DNA of 64,000 nucleotides from Streptomyces sp. TSRI0281 (GTDB lineage: Bacteria > Actinomycetota > Actinomycetes > Streptomycetales > Streptomycetaceae). The position numbers and the translations under genes are program-made. Each line of letters begins with the position of its first letter. Position 1 is the stretch's first letter. Below, piece after piece: positions 1 to 9,221 of this stretch. The notes under the pieces are model-generated. The model was not told the DNA's origin. It ran no database searches and was given only the letters and a program-made list of their open reading frames with translations. The DNA lies in NCBI RefSeq assembly GCF_001905125.1, contig NZ_LWLE01000001.1:648880-712879 (forward strand), written 5' to 3'.

Positions 1-380
1 CGAGCTATGTGATCCAGCGCTGCGCGACCCTGCTGAACGAACACGGCAAGTCCGTACGCGGCGCCCGGGTGCTGCTCCTCGGCGTCACCTACAAGCCGGA
101 CAGCGCCGACCAGGAGGCGTCCCCCGCCCGCGAGATCGCGACCCGGCTGATGGACATGGGTGCGCAGATCGGCTACCACGACCCGCACGTCCTGGACTGG
201 CGGGTACGTGAACTCCCCGTCCCGCGCGCCGACTCGCTGTACGAGGCCGCCGCCAGCGCCGACCTGACCCTGCTGCTCCAGCAGCACCGCACGTACGACC
301 TCCAGGGCCTCGCGGTGAAGGCCCAACTCCTCCTGGACACCCGGGGCGCCACTCCGGCCGGAGCCGCGCACCGGCTCTGA
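1..380 (+). CDS. Nucleotide-sugar (UDP-glucose/GDP-mannose type) dehydrogenase, C-terminal part
   Basis: The gene enters from the left edge; the reading frame is open from base 3 (Ser-Tyr-Val-Ile-Gln-Arg), so the apparent GTG at 9 is internal. The visible 124 residues match the C-terminal UDP-binding domain of UDP-glucose/GDP-mannose dehydrogenases: the stretch LLLGVTYKPDSADQEASPA carries the family's GxxYKP(D/N)xxDxRxSPA signature. These enzymes oxidise a sugar nucleotide to the uronic acid using two NAD+ for cell-surface glycans. The catalytic Cys and the NAD domain lie outside the window, so substrate cannot be assigned. Confidence 0.85.
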   Translation, partial: SYVIQRCATLLNEHGKSVRGARVLLLGVTYKPDSADQEASPAREIATRLMDMGAQIGYHDPHVLDWRVRELPVPRADSLYEAAASADLTLLLQQHRTYDLQGLAVKAQLLLDTRGATPAGAAHRL

Positions 381-520
381 AACGGTCCCCCGACGGACAC
401 CGAACCCCTTCCAGGCCAGCCGCCCCAACGATTTCGGTGGGCGTTGTCGGAACCTGCTGCTAGCCTGCGGCGTCACATCTCGCACAGTCGTGCGGATACG
501 TCCCCAGGGGGAGAACCACC

Positions 521-1141
521 GTGAGCCAGCCCGTGCCGCCGCCCAACCAGCCCCAGCAGCCTTACGGCGGCCAGCCCGCCGACGGGAACCCGTACGCGAG
601 CCAGCCGCAGCCCGGCCAGCCCGGCGCCCCGACCGGCAACCCGTACGGCCAGCAGCCGGCCGCCCCCACCGGCAACCCCTTCGCGGGCCAGCAGCCCGCC
701 CAGTTCGGCGGCGGCGCCCCCTTCGCCCCGGCACCCCCGGCGCGCAACAACATCGGGCTCGGTGTGCTCGCCGCGCTGGGCGCCGCGATCCTCGCGGGCA
801 TCCTGTACGGCGTGATCGCGGGCTCCATCGAGCGCGAGGTCGGTTACGCCGCGGTCGGCGTCGGCTTCCTCGTCGGCTTCGCGGCGAGCAAGGTCGGCGG
901 GAGCAACCCGGCCGTCATCGGCGCGGCGGCCCTCTTCTCCCTCGGCGGCGTCTACCTCGGCCAGCTCGTCGGCATGTCGATGATCATGGCGGACGTGGCG
1001 GGCATGTCGTTCTCCGAGGTCTTCTTCGACCACTTCGACGTGGTGACGAAGCTCTGGAAGGAAGAGTCCGACTTCATGACCTACCTCTTCCTCGCGCTCG
1101 GCCCGATCGCCGCGATCGGTGGCGCCAAGAAGGCCGGCTGA
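521..1141 (+). CDS. Pro/Gln-rich membrane protein, function unknown
   Basis: A 206-residue protein begins at GTG 521 behind a ggggaga ribosome site. Residues 1-70 are a low-complexity Pro/Gln/Gly/Asn segment with repeated NPYxxQP-like units. From about residue 80 there are three to four hydrophobic helices (IGLGVLAALGAAILAGILYG, AAVGVGFLVGFAAS, PAVIGAAALFSLGGVYLGQL, and the last near FLALGPIAAIGG). Such Pro/Gln-rich soluble tails on small membrane proteins are common in actinomycetes and often cytoplasmic. I recognise no enzyme family. The gene stands alone and ends at a strong bidirectional hairpin shared with guaB3. Confidence 0.75.
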   Translation: MSQPVPPPNQPQQPYGGQPADGNPYASQPQPGQPGAPTGNPYGQQPAAPTGNPFAGQQPAQFGGGAPFAPAPPARNNIGLGVLAALGAAILAGILYGVIAGSIEREVGYAAVGVGFLVGFAASKVGGSNPAVIGAAALFSLGGVYLGQLVGMSMIMADVAGMSFSEVFFDHFDVVTKLWKEESDFMTYLFLALGPIAAIGGAKKAG

Positions 1142-1215
1142 CACCCGCCGCTCACCCGGACGGACCGGCGGCGCGGCACCGCGCCCCGGACGACGTCACA
1201 CGGCATGCGGCATAC

Positions 1216-1255
1216 GGAAGGGCCCGGACCACCTCACGGTGGTCCGGGCCCTTCC
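1216..1255. terminator. Bidirectional hairpin terminator between convergent genes
   Basis: An 18-bp perfect inverted repeat (1216-1233 with 1238-1255, loop TCAC) lies between the 3' ends of the membrane-protein gene (+) and guaB3 (-). It has no T-run, as is usual for GC-rich actinomycete terminators. Confidence 0.85.
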
Positions 1256-1283
1256 TCGCGTACGCCTGAAGGCGTGTCCGACG

Positions 1284-2408
1284 TCAGCGGCGGTGCTGCG
1301 AGTCCGCCACCGTCACCTCGACGCGCTGGAACTCCTTGAGGTCGCTGTAGCCCGTGGTGGCCATTGCACGGCGCAGTGCGCCGAAGATGTTCATCGAGCC
1401 GTCGGGGGTGTGCGAAGGCCCGGTGAGGACCTCCTCCGTCGTCCCGACCGAGCCCAGGTCCACCAGCTTGCCGCGCGGCACGTCCTCGTGGACCGCCTCC
1501 ATGCCCCAGTGCCGGCCACGCCCCGGGGCGTCCGTCGCACGGGCCAGCGGGGAGCCCATCATCACGGCGTCCGCACCGCAGGCGATGGCCTTCGGCAGGT
1601 CGCCGGACCAGCCGACGCCGCCGTCCGCGATGACGTGCACGTACCGGCCACCGGACTCGTCCATGTAGTCACGGCGGGCCCCGGCCACATCGGCGACCGC
1701 GGTCGCCATCGGGACCTGGATGCCGAAGACGTTGCGCGTGGTGTGCGCGGCGCCGCCACCGAAGCCGACGAGGACACCGGCCGCGCCGGTACGCATCAGG
1801 TGCAGGGCAGCGGTGTACGTGGCGCAGCCGCCGACGATCACCGGGACGTCCAGCTCGTAGATGAACTGCTTCAGGTTGAGCGGCTCGGCCGCGCCCGAGA
1901 CATGCTCGGCGGAGACCGTCGTACCGCGGATCACGAAGATGTCCACACCCGCGTCGACGACGGCCTTGGAGAACTGCGCGGTGCGCTGCGGCGAGAGCGC
2001 GGCGGCGGTGACGACCCCGGAGTCGCGCACCTCCTTGATGCGCTGCCCGATCAGCTCCTCCTGGATGGGAGCGGCGTAGATCTCCTGGAGCCTGCGGGTC
2101 GCGGACTCGACGGGCATCTCGGCGATCTCGTCGAGCAGCGGCTGCGGGTCGGCGTGCCGGGTCCACAGCCCTTCCAGGTTGAGAACGCCCAGGCCGCCGA
2201 GCTCGCCGATCCGGATGGCGTGCTGCGGAGAGACCACGGAGTCCATGGGTGCGGCCAGGAACGGCAGCTCGAAGCGGTAGGCGTCGATCTGCCAGGCGAT
2301 CGAGACCTCCTTCGGGTCGCGCGTGCGGCGGCTCGGTACGACGGCGATGTCGTCGAATGCGTACGCCCGGCGGCCGCGCTTGCCGCGCCCGATCTCGATC
2401 TCAGTCAC
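1284..2408 (-). CDS. guaB3: GuaB3-family IMP dehydrogenase-related protein
   Basis: A 374-residue TIM-barrel protein of the IMPDH/GMP reductase superfamily. GTG at 2408 (VTEIEIGRGK) is chosen as start; the frame stays open upstream to 2462 without a better signal. Compared with GuaB it lacks the CBS insertion (direct barrel from AYAFDDIAVVPSRRT) and the active-site loop reads GGGAAHTTRNVFG where GuaB has GPGSICTTR, so the catalytic Cys is replaced by His. The phosphate-binding region IADGGVGWSGDLPKAIACGADAVMMGS is kept. It follows guaB by about 100 bp on the same strand, suggesting cotranscription and a purine nucleotide role, but canonical Cys-dependent IMPDH chemistry is not supported by the loop. 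Confidence 0.9.
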   Translation of the reverse strand: MTEIEIGRGKRGRRAYAFDDIAVVPSRRTRDPKEVSIAWQIDAYRFELPFLAAPMDSVVSPQHAIRIGELGGLGVLNLEGLWTRHADPQPLLDEIAEMPVESATRRLQEIYAAPIQEELIGQRIKEVRDSGVVTAAALSPQRTAQFSKAVVDAGVDIFVIRGTTVSAEHVSGAAEPLNLKQFIYELDVPVIVGGCATYTAALHLMRTGAAGVLVGFGGGAAHTTRNVFGIQVPMATAVADVAGARRDYMDESGGRYVHVIADGGVGWSGDLPKAIACGADAVMMGSPLARATDAPGRGRHWGMEAVHEDVPRGKLVDLGSVGTTEEVLTGPSHTPDGSMNIFGALRRAMATTGYSDLKEFQRVEVTVADSQHRR

Positions 2409-2513
2409 GATGATGTGGCCTTTCCCTCTACGTCTGCGCTGACCAGTATCCCCGACACACACGTGAGGGGCGGTCCCGGGAACACCGGTCCGCCCCTCAC
2501 CTGCGGTGATGCG

Positions 2514-4058
<1,545 letters not shown>

Positions 4059-4236
4059 CTAACGGGCTCCACGGGCGTCTCATTCCACGATCAAGATCAG
4101 TAAGAACTTTTGTCAGTTCCTACGACACATTCTCCGGCGTCGCGACACGCTTTCCGGCACCGTGACACGTCCACCGATCCTGATCCCGATCCCGGTCGCG
4201 ATCCTGCTCCTGATCTCGGTCGCGGTCCCTGTGGCC

Positions 4237-4902
4237 CTACTGCTCGGCGAGAGCCCGCAGTCTGCTCAGCGCGCGGTGCTGGGCGACCCGGACCGCGCCC
4301 GGCGACATCCCGAGCATCTGTCCGGTCTCCTCGGCGGTCAGCCCGACCGCGACCCGCAGGACCAGCAGTTCGCGCTGATTCTCCGGGAGGTTGGCGAGGA
4401 GCTTCTTCGCCCAGGCGGCATCGCTGCTGAGCAGCGCACGCTCCTCGGGGCCGAGCGAATCGTCGGGCCGCTCCGGCATCTCGTCGGAGGGGACGGCCGT
4501 CAATCCCGGGTGCCGCATGGCGGCGCGCTGGAGGTCGGCGACCTTGTGCCCCGCGATGGCGAAGACGAAGGCTTCGAAGGGTCTGCCGGTGTCCTTGTAG
4601 CGCGGCAGCGCCATCAGCACCGCGACGCAGACCTCCTGCGCGAGGTCCTCCACGAAGTGGCGAGCATCACCGGGCAGCCGGTTCAGCCGGGACCTGCAAT
4701 AGCGCAGGGCGAGGGGGTGGACATGGGCCAGCAGATCGTGGGTGGCCTGCGCGTCGCCGTCGACGGCACGGTGCACCAGAGCACCGATCACCGTTGTCTC
4801 GTCGTCGCGCATCGGACCATGGTGCCTTGGTGCCGCCTGGTCCGCTCCACCGCGTCCTGAGTTGTGCACCGAAGCGTTATGAGCGGGTGCGCCGGATGTC
4901 AT
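4237..4902 (-). CDS. shbA: RNA polymerase sigma-70 family factor, ShbA-like
   Basis: A 221-residue sigma factor starting at ATG 4902, which has a GGGGAGGG-type site upstream; an in-frame ATG at 4953 and one at 4812 are alternatives. Region 2 spans roughly [12 protein letters not shown] through the core-binding segment [17 protein letters not shown], and region 4 is the helix-turn-helix [25 protein letters not shown] near the C-terminus. The place between guaB and bldM is that of Streptomyces ShbA, known to transcribe hrdB, the principal sigma gene. The first 50 residues are low-complexity. Identity rests on gene order plus domain content; a generic ECF-like call would be the fallback. Confidence 0.85.
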   Translation of the reverse strand: MTSGAPAHNASVHNSGRGGADQAAPRHHGPMRDDETTVIGALVHRAVDGDAQATHDLLAHVHPLALRYCRSRLNRLPGDARHFVEDLAQEVCVAVLMALPRYKDTGRPFEAFVFAIAGHKVADLQRAAMRHPGLTAVPSDEMPERPDDSLGPEERALLSSDAAWAKKLLANLPENQRELLVLRVAVGLTAEETGQMLGMSPGAVRVAQHRALSRLRALAEQ

Positions 4903-5100
4903 GTCCTGCGCCCTCCCCTTCCGCTCGTCCGAATCGTTCCTGAGGAACTCCACGACTCAAGGATGCGTCATCGGCCGGGAAGCGTCACACAGCGCTGGTA
5001 CGGAGGGTCCGGCGACGGGCTCATGGCCCTCGCCGGTCCCGTCACCCCGTCCGCCGGTGTGCGGACGGGGACGGCCTCGGCCACCGGGGACGGCCCGCCC

Positions 5101-5712
5101 TCAGCGGACCAGACCCCAACGGAAGCCGAGCGCCACGGCATGGGCACGGTCCGAGGCGCCGAGCTTCTTGAACAGCCGCCTGGCGTGCGTCTTCACCGTG
5201 TCCTCGGAGAGGAAGAGCTCGCGCCCGATCTCCGCGTTGGAGCGGCCGTGGCTCATGCCTTCGAGCACCTGGATCTCCCGCGCGGTGAGCGTCGGGGCCG
5301 CACCCATCTCGGCGGACCGCAGCCGACGCGGGGCGAGCCGCCACGTCGGATCGGCCAGCGCCTGGGTCACGGTGGCCCGCAGCTCCGCGCGCGAGGCGTC
5401 CTTGTGCAGATAGCCGCGGGCACCGGCGGCGACCGCGAGCGCGACCCCGTCCAGGTCCTCGGCGACGGTCAGCATGATGATCCGGGCCCCGGGATCCGCG
5501 GAGAGCAGCCGCCGGACCGTCTCCACACCCCCCAGACCGGGCATGCGTACGTCCATCAGAATCAGATCCGAACGATCGGCTCCCCAGCGGCGGAGGACTT
5601 CCTCGCCGTTGGCCGCCGTCGTCACGCGCTCGACGCCGGGCACAGTGGCCACCGCGCGACGGAGCGCTTCTCGGGCAAGCGGGGAGTCGTCGCAGACGAG
5701 GACGGATGTCAT
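5101..5712 (-). CDS. bldM: Developmental response regulator BldM
   Basis: A 203-residue NarL/FixJ-type regulator needed for aerial growth in Streptomyces. ATG 5712 lies 10 bases after a GGAGG site. The receiver domain (1-120) has the acidic pair CDDS (8-9), D54 in LILMDVRMPG, T82 and K104. The LuxR-type DNA-binding domain runs from LTAREIQVLEGMSHGRS (141 on) to the recognition helix SEDTVKTHARRLFKKLG. Published work on BldM found that phosphorylation at D54 is not required. It is divergent from whiD, and the long 5' region contains a close match to a BldN-dependent promoter. Confidence 0.97.
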   Translation of the reverse strand: MTSVLVCDDSPLAREALRRAVATVPGVERVTTAANGEEVLRRWGADRSDLILMDVRMPGLGGVETVRRLLSADPGARIIMLTVAEDLDGVALAVAAGARGYLHKDASRAELRATVTQALADPTWRLAPRRLRSAEMGAAPTLTAREIQVLEGMSHGRSNAEIGRELFLSEDTVKTHARRLFKKLGASDRAHAVALGFRWGLVR

Positions 5713-5835
5713 GACCGTCCTCCGCAGCTGATGCGCGTCACCTTGAGCCTCCAGGCTGATACAAGTCGTCACCTGTGCGGTTGACCCCCTCGGACATGTG
5801 CCCGAGCTCGATCTCCGTCAACCGCCTCCGCACTC

Positions 5836-5863
5836 TCAACGATGGTCACTCGAAAGAGTTACG
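5836..5863 (-). promoter_or_regulatory. BldN-type ECF promoter upstream of bldM
   Basis: Read on the minus strand, CGTAAC (5863-5858) is followed after exactly 16 bases by CGTTGA (5841-5836). This equals the -35/-10 consensus I recall for the developmental ECF sigma factor BldN, whose known target is bldM. The predicted start would lie near 5829, leaving a leader of about 115 nt. Confidence 0.75.
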
Positions 5864-6028
5864 GGTCGGACCCTCGGGTTCGGCACTCTACGTGAAGGGC
5901 CGGACACGGAGGAGAGCGGCGCGATTGATCCAGCCGTCAACCTCATCTTCACCTGAAGGCGTGCCCTATTTGGCGGGTTTTCTTCCCTTTTGCTGGTGTC
6001 TGTGGCTAGATTCGCAATCAGTCATATT

Positions 6029-6053
6029 TACATCTACTAAGACCGTAGATGTA
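6029..6053. promoter_or_regulatory. Inverted repeat upstream of whiD
   Basis: Perfect 9-bp arms TACATCTAC and GTAGATGTA are separated by 7 bp, about 80 bp before the whiD start, in an AT-rich segment that stands out locally. The spacing suits a dimeric regulator, but no binding protein can be named from sequence. Confidence 0.5.
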
Positions 6054-6133
6054 CGGTCGGAACTCCGGCCACCGAAGATCCGGACGGTCGAGGATGCCGT
6101 TTCCGACACAGCACGGTTTCGAGGGGACAAGCA

Positions 6134-6466
6134 ATGGCAGATTTCTCCCGCCTTCCCGGACCCAACGCAGACCTGTGGGACTGGCAGCTGCTGGCCGCGT
6201 GCCGGGGGGTCGACAGCTCACTGTTCTTCCACCCGGAAGGTGAGCGCGGGGCGGCTCGGAGCGCTCGCGAGACCTCGGCGAAAGAGGTGTGCATGCGCTG
6301 CCCGGTACGGGCCGAGTGCGCGGCACACGCGCTGGCGGTACGGGAGCCCTACGGAGTGTGGGGCGGCCTGACCGAGGACGAGCGCGAAGAGCTGATGGGC
6401 CGGGCACGCAACCGGCTGATCGCGGCGACCCCGTCGGGCGTCGCCTCCGGACCGGGACACGCCTGA
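6134..6466 (+). CDS. whiD: WhiB-family iron-sulfur regulator WhiD
   Basis: A 110-residue Wbl protein required for late sporulation steps in Streptomyces. The four [4Fe-4S] ligands are visible at C23, C53, C56 and C62 (VCMRCPVRAEC), followed by the G(V/I)WGG turn at 74-78 and a basic C-terminal segment (GRARNRL). The N-terminus MADFSRLPGPNADLWDWQ matches what I know of S. coelicolor WhiD, and it sits divergently beside bldM as there. Wbl proteins act by binding the primary sigma factor region 4. ATG 6134 follows a gaggggacaagca leader. Confidence 0.96.
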   Translation: MADFSRLPGPNADLWDWQLLAACRGVDSSLFFHPEGERGAARSARETSAKEVCMRCPVRAECAAHALAVREPYGVWGGLTEDEREELMGRARNRLIAATPSGVASGPGHA

Positions 6467-6574
6467 CACCCGAGCCCGCCCCACTGAAGCAGAAACGTTT
6501 CTCCGGACGCCGCCCGCCCGGAGCGGTCGCTCGGCGCCCGGCGGTTCGGCGCGCGCTGCTCCGCGTACGGCGGT

Positions 6575-7465
6575 TCAGCGCGCGGCCGCCAGGGACAGCT
6601 GGTCCAGGGTGGCCGCCACCGCCGGCACCCGCGCCAGGTCCGGCAGGGTCAGTGCCACGATCTCGCGCTCGATGGCCGGTTCCACCGTGATGGTGCGGGC
6701 CCCCTTGGGGCGTACCGACTCGATCGCCAGCTCCGGCAGGACCGCCACGCCCAGACCCGCGCCCACCAGGCCGATCACCGCCGGGTAGTCGTCGGTGGCG
6801 AAGTCGATCCGCGGGGTGAAGCCGGACTCCTCGCAGACCTCCACCAGCTGACGGCGGCAGCGCGGGCAGCCGGCGATCCACGGCTCCTCGGCCAGTTCGC
6901 CGATGCCCACGCTCTCCGCGCCGGCCAGCCGGTGCCCGTCCGGAACCAGGCCGATCAGCCGGTCGGTGAGCAGGGGGCGCACGACCAGGTCGTCCCACTC
7001 GCCGCCGGAGGTCCCGTACCGGAAGGCGAGGGCGATGTCGCAGTCGCCGTCGCGCAGCATCTCCACCGAACGGGGCGGTTCGGCCTCGACCAGGGAGACC
7101 CGGGTGCCGGGGTGCTCGGCGCGCAGCGCGGCGAGGGCGCCGGGGACCAGGGTGGAGCTGCCGCTGGGGAACGAGACGAGCCGTACCCGGCCCGCCCGCA
7201 GCCCGGCGATCGCGGCGACCTCCTCCTCGGCCGCGGTCAGCCCGGCCAGGATTCCGGAGGCGTGCCGCACCAGTGCCTCACCCGCCTGGGTGAGGCGCAT
7301 CTCGCGGCCCGTACGGATCAGCAGCGGGGTGCCGGCGGAGGACTCCAGGGCCTTCATCTGCTGGCTGACGGCGGGCTGTGTGCAGCCCAGCTCGCGGGCG
7401 GCGGCGGAGAACGAGCCGGTGGTGGCCACGGCGCGCAGGACACGGAGATGGCGGGCTTCGATCAC
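6575..7465 (-). CDS. LysR-type transcriptional regulator
   Basis: A 296-residue protein with the LysR winged helix at residues 1-60 (MIEARHLRVLRAVATTGSFS, then GCTQPAVSQQMKALE) and a substrate-binding co-inducer domain from about residue 90. It is divergent from the MOSC gene at 7571 with about 105 bp between the starts, so by the usual LysR logic it may regulate that gene and itself; the ligand is unknown. A 12-bp palindrome AGAAACGTTTCT (6491-6502) lies in its 3' region between it and whiD. Confidence 0.9.
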   Translation of the reverse strand: MIEARHLRVLRAVATTGSFSAAARELGCTQPAVSQQMKALESSAGTPLLIRTGREMRLTQAGEALVRHASGILAGLTAAEEEVAAIAGLRAGRVRLVSFPSGSSTLVPGALAALRAEHPGTRVSLVEAEPPRSVEMLRDGDCDIALAFRYGTSGGEWDDLVVRPLLTDRLIGLVPDGHRLAGAESVGIGELAEEPWIAGCPRCRRQLVEVCEESGFTPRIDFATDDYPAVIGLVGAGLGVAVLPELAIESVRPKGARTITVEPAIEREIVALTLPDLARVPAVAATLDQLSLAAAR

Positions 7466-7534
7466 TCCCCCACCATAAGCGAATCTTGTAGCAGCGGCGA
7501 ATTAATGATTGGTTGCTTTGGGGAGTGGTTGGCC

Positions 7535-7558
7535 AAGGGCTGTCACGGGACAGCCCTT
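7535..7558. promoter_or_regulatory. 10-bp inverted repeat in the promoter region of the MOSC gene
   Basis: AAGGGCTGTC (7535-7544) pairs with GACAGCCCTT (7549-7558) across a 4-base loop, ending 12 bases before the ATG at 7571. With TAGCGT just downstream, the site may overlap a -10 element. It could be an operator, for example for the divergent LysR protein, or an RNA hairpin. Confidence 0.5.
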
Positions 7559-7570
7559 AGCGTGTACGGC

Positions 7571-8263
7571 ATGAAGCTGCTGACCGTAAATGTGGGCCGT
7601 CCCCGGGCCTCCGCGCACTCCGAAGGCGTCACCGGGATCGACAAACGGCCTGTCGAGGGGCCGATACGGGTCACCGATCCCGGCCCCAAGCACATCGGCG
7701 GCAGCGGGGTCGCCGGGGACGCGGTGTGCGATCTGCGGCACCACGGCGGCAGCGACCAGGCGGTGTACGCCTTCGCCCGCGAGGAACTGGATGCCTGGGA
7801 GCGGGCGCTGGGCGGCCGGACGCTGGCCAACGGGGCGTTCGGCGAGAACCTGACGACCCTGGGCGTCGACGTGAGCGGCGCGAAGATCGGGGAGCGCTGG
7901 CGGATCGGCTCCGGCCTGCTGCTGGAGGTGACCTCGGGCCGCATCCCGTGCCGGACGTTCGCGGGTCACCTCGGTGAGAAGGGGTGGGTCAAGCGGTTCA
8001 CCGAGGCTGCTGCCCCGGGCGCGTACCTGCGGGTGATCGAACCGGGCACCATCCGGGCGGGTGATCCGGTCGAGATCGTGCACCGCCCGGACCACGAGGT
8101 CACGGTGGCTCTGCAGTTCAGGGCGGTGACGACCGAACGGGATCTGCTGCCGCACCTGTTGGCCGCCGGTGACGCGCTGCACCCCGAGGCGCTGCGCAAG
8201 GCGCGGGAGTACGCCCCGAAGGCCGAGGCCGACGGGAACACCGGACGGGCCACGACCGGCTAG
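7571..8263 (+). CDS. MOSC-domain protein
   Basis: A 230-residue cytoplasmic protein. The MOSC core is visible: GLGEN-like FGENLTTLGVDV, then KIGERWRIGSGLLLEVTSGRIPCRTFAGH, where the Cys of the PCRTF motif is the conserved MOSC Cys thought to handle sulfur bound to molybdenum cofactor. The YiiM-like architecture has a C-terminal 3-alpha tail (about 170-215). ATG 7571 has no clear Shine-Dalgarno and a possible -10 box a few bases upstream, so the mRNA may be leaderless. YiiM-type proteins reduce N-hydroxylated compounds in E. coli; substrate here is unknown. Confidence 0.85.
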   Translation: MKLLTVNVGRPRASAHSEGVTGIDKRPVEGPIRVTDPGPKHIGGSGVAGDAVCDLRHHGGSDQAVYAFAREELDAWERALGGRTLANGAFGENLTTLGVDVSGAKIGERWRIGSGLLLEVTSGRIPCRTFAGHLGEKGWVKRFTEAAAPGAYLRVIEPGTIRAGDPVEIVHRPDHEVTVALQFRAVTTERDLLPHLLAAGDALHPEALRKAREYAPKAEADGNTGRATTG

Positions 8264-8361
8264 GTCGTGCCGGGCGGCGGCCTGCCAGGTTGCGCCGGGC
8301 GGCGGCAGGGGCCGCCGGGCGGGTGATCCGGGGGTGCGTGAAGGGCACTAACGTGCCGCGT

Positions 8362-9135
8362 ATGACGACTGCACTGATTACGGGCGCGACGGCGGGGATC
8401 GGGGCCGCCTTCGCGCGGCGGCTCGCGGGCGACGGGCACAACCTGGTGCTGGTGGCCCGCGACACCGAGCGACTGCGGGTCCAGGCCACCGAACTGCACG
8501 ACCGGCACGGCATCGAGGCCGAGGTGCTGAGCGCCGATCTGTCCGAGGACACCGGAATCGCGGCCGTCGAGGCGCGGCTGGAGGATCACCGGCACCCGGT
8601 CGATCTGCTGGTCAACAACGCCGGGTTCGGCAGCAAGGGGCGCTATCTGGATGCGCCCATGTCCGATGAGCTGACGATGCTGAAGGTGCACTGCGAGGCC
8701 GTGCTGCGGCTGACGTCGGCCGCCGCGGCCGGGATGCGGGAGCGGGGCCGGGGCGGGGTGATCAATGTGGCCTCCGTCGCGGCGTTCCTGCCGCGCGGGA
8801 CGTACGGGGCGTCGAAGGCGTGGGTCGTGCAGTTCACCCAGGGCGCGTCGAAGGACCTGGCCGAGTCCGGCGTACGGCTGATGGCGCTGTGTCCCGGTTT
8901 CGTGCGGACGGAGTTCCATGAGCGGGCCGGGATGGGGACGGGCAACATCCCGGGCTGGATGTGGCTGGACGCCGACAAGGTGGTGGCGTCGGCGCTCGCG
9001 GATCTGGCGCGCGGCAGGTCGGTGTCGATTCCGGACCCGCGCTACAAGGCGCTGATGGGGCTGGTCAAGGTCACGCCTCGCGGCCTGCTCGGAGGGGTCT
9101 CCTCCAGGACAGGCCGCAAGTACGGACCGCAGTGA
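8362..9135 (+). CDS. Short-chain dehydrogenase/reductase
   Basis: A 258-residue SDR of the YqjQ/DltE-like group. The Rossmann motif TGATAGIGAAFARRLA is at residues 7-22, the NNAG motif (LLVNNAGFG) near 88, and the catalytic YxxxK as YGASKAWVVQFT near 155-160. ATG 8362 is chosen; longer in-frame sequence upstream shows no homology. No ribosome site is evident, so translation may be leaderless. It follows the MOSC gene by about 100 bp on the same strand. Substrate unknown. Confidence 0.9.
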   Translation: MTTALITGATAGIGAAFARRLAGDGHNLVLVARDTERLRVQATELHDRHGIEAEVLSADLSEDTGIAAVEARLEDHRHPVDLLVNNAGFGSKGRYLDAPMSDELTMLKVHCEAVLRLTSAAAAGMRERGRGGVINVASVAAFLPRGTYGASKAWVVQFTQGASKDLAESGVRLMALCPGFVRTEFHERAGMGTGNIPGWMWLDADKVVASALADLARGRSVSIPDPRYKALMGLVKVTPRGLLGGVSSRTGRKYGPQ

Positions 9136-9221
9136 GTGGACGGTTATGGGTGCCAGGGGTTCTCCGGGTGTTACCCCTGTTACGTGTGGTGCCCGCGGTG
9201 CGGGCTGGGGCGCGGGGCCCG

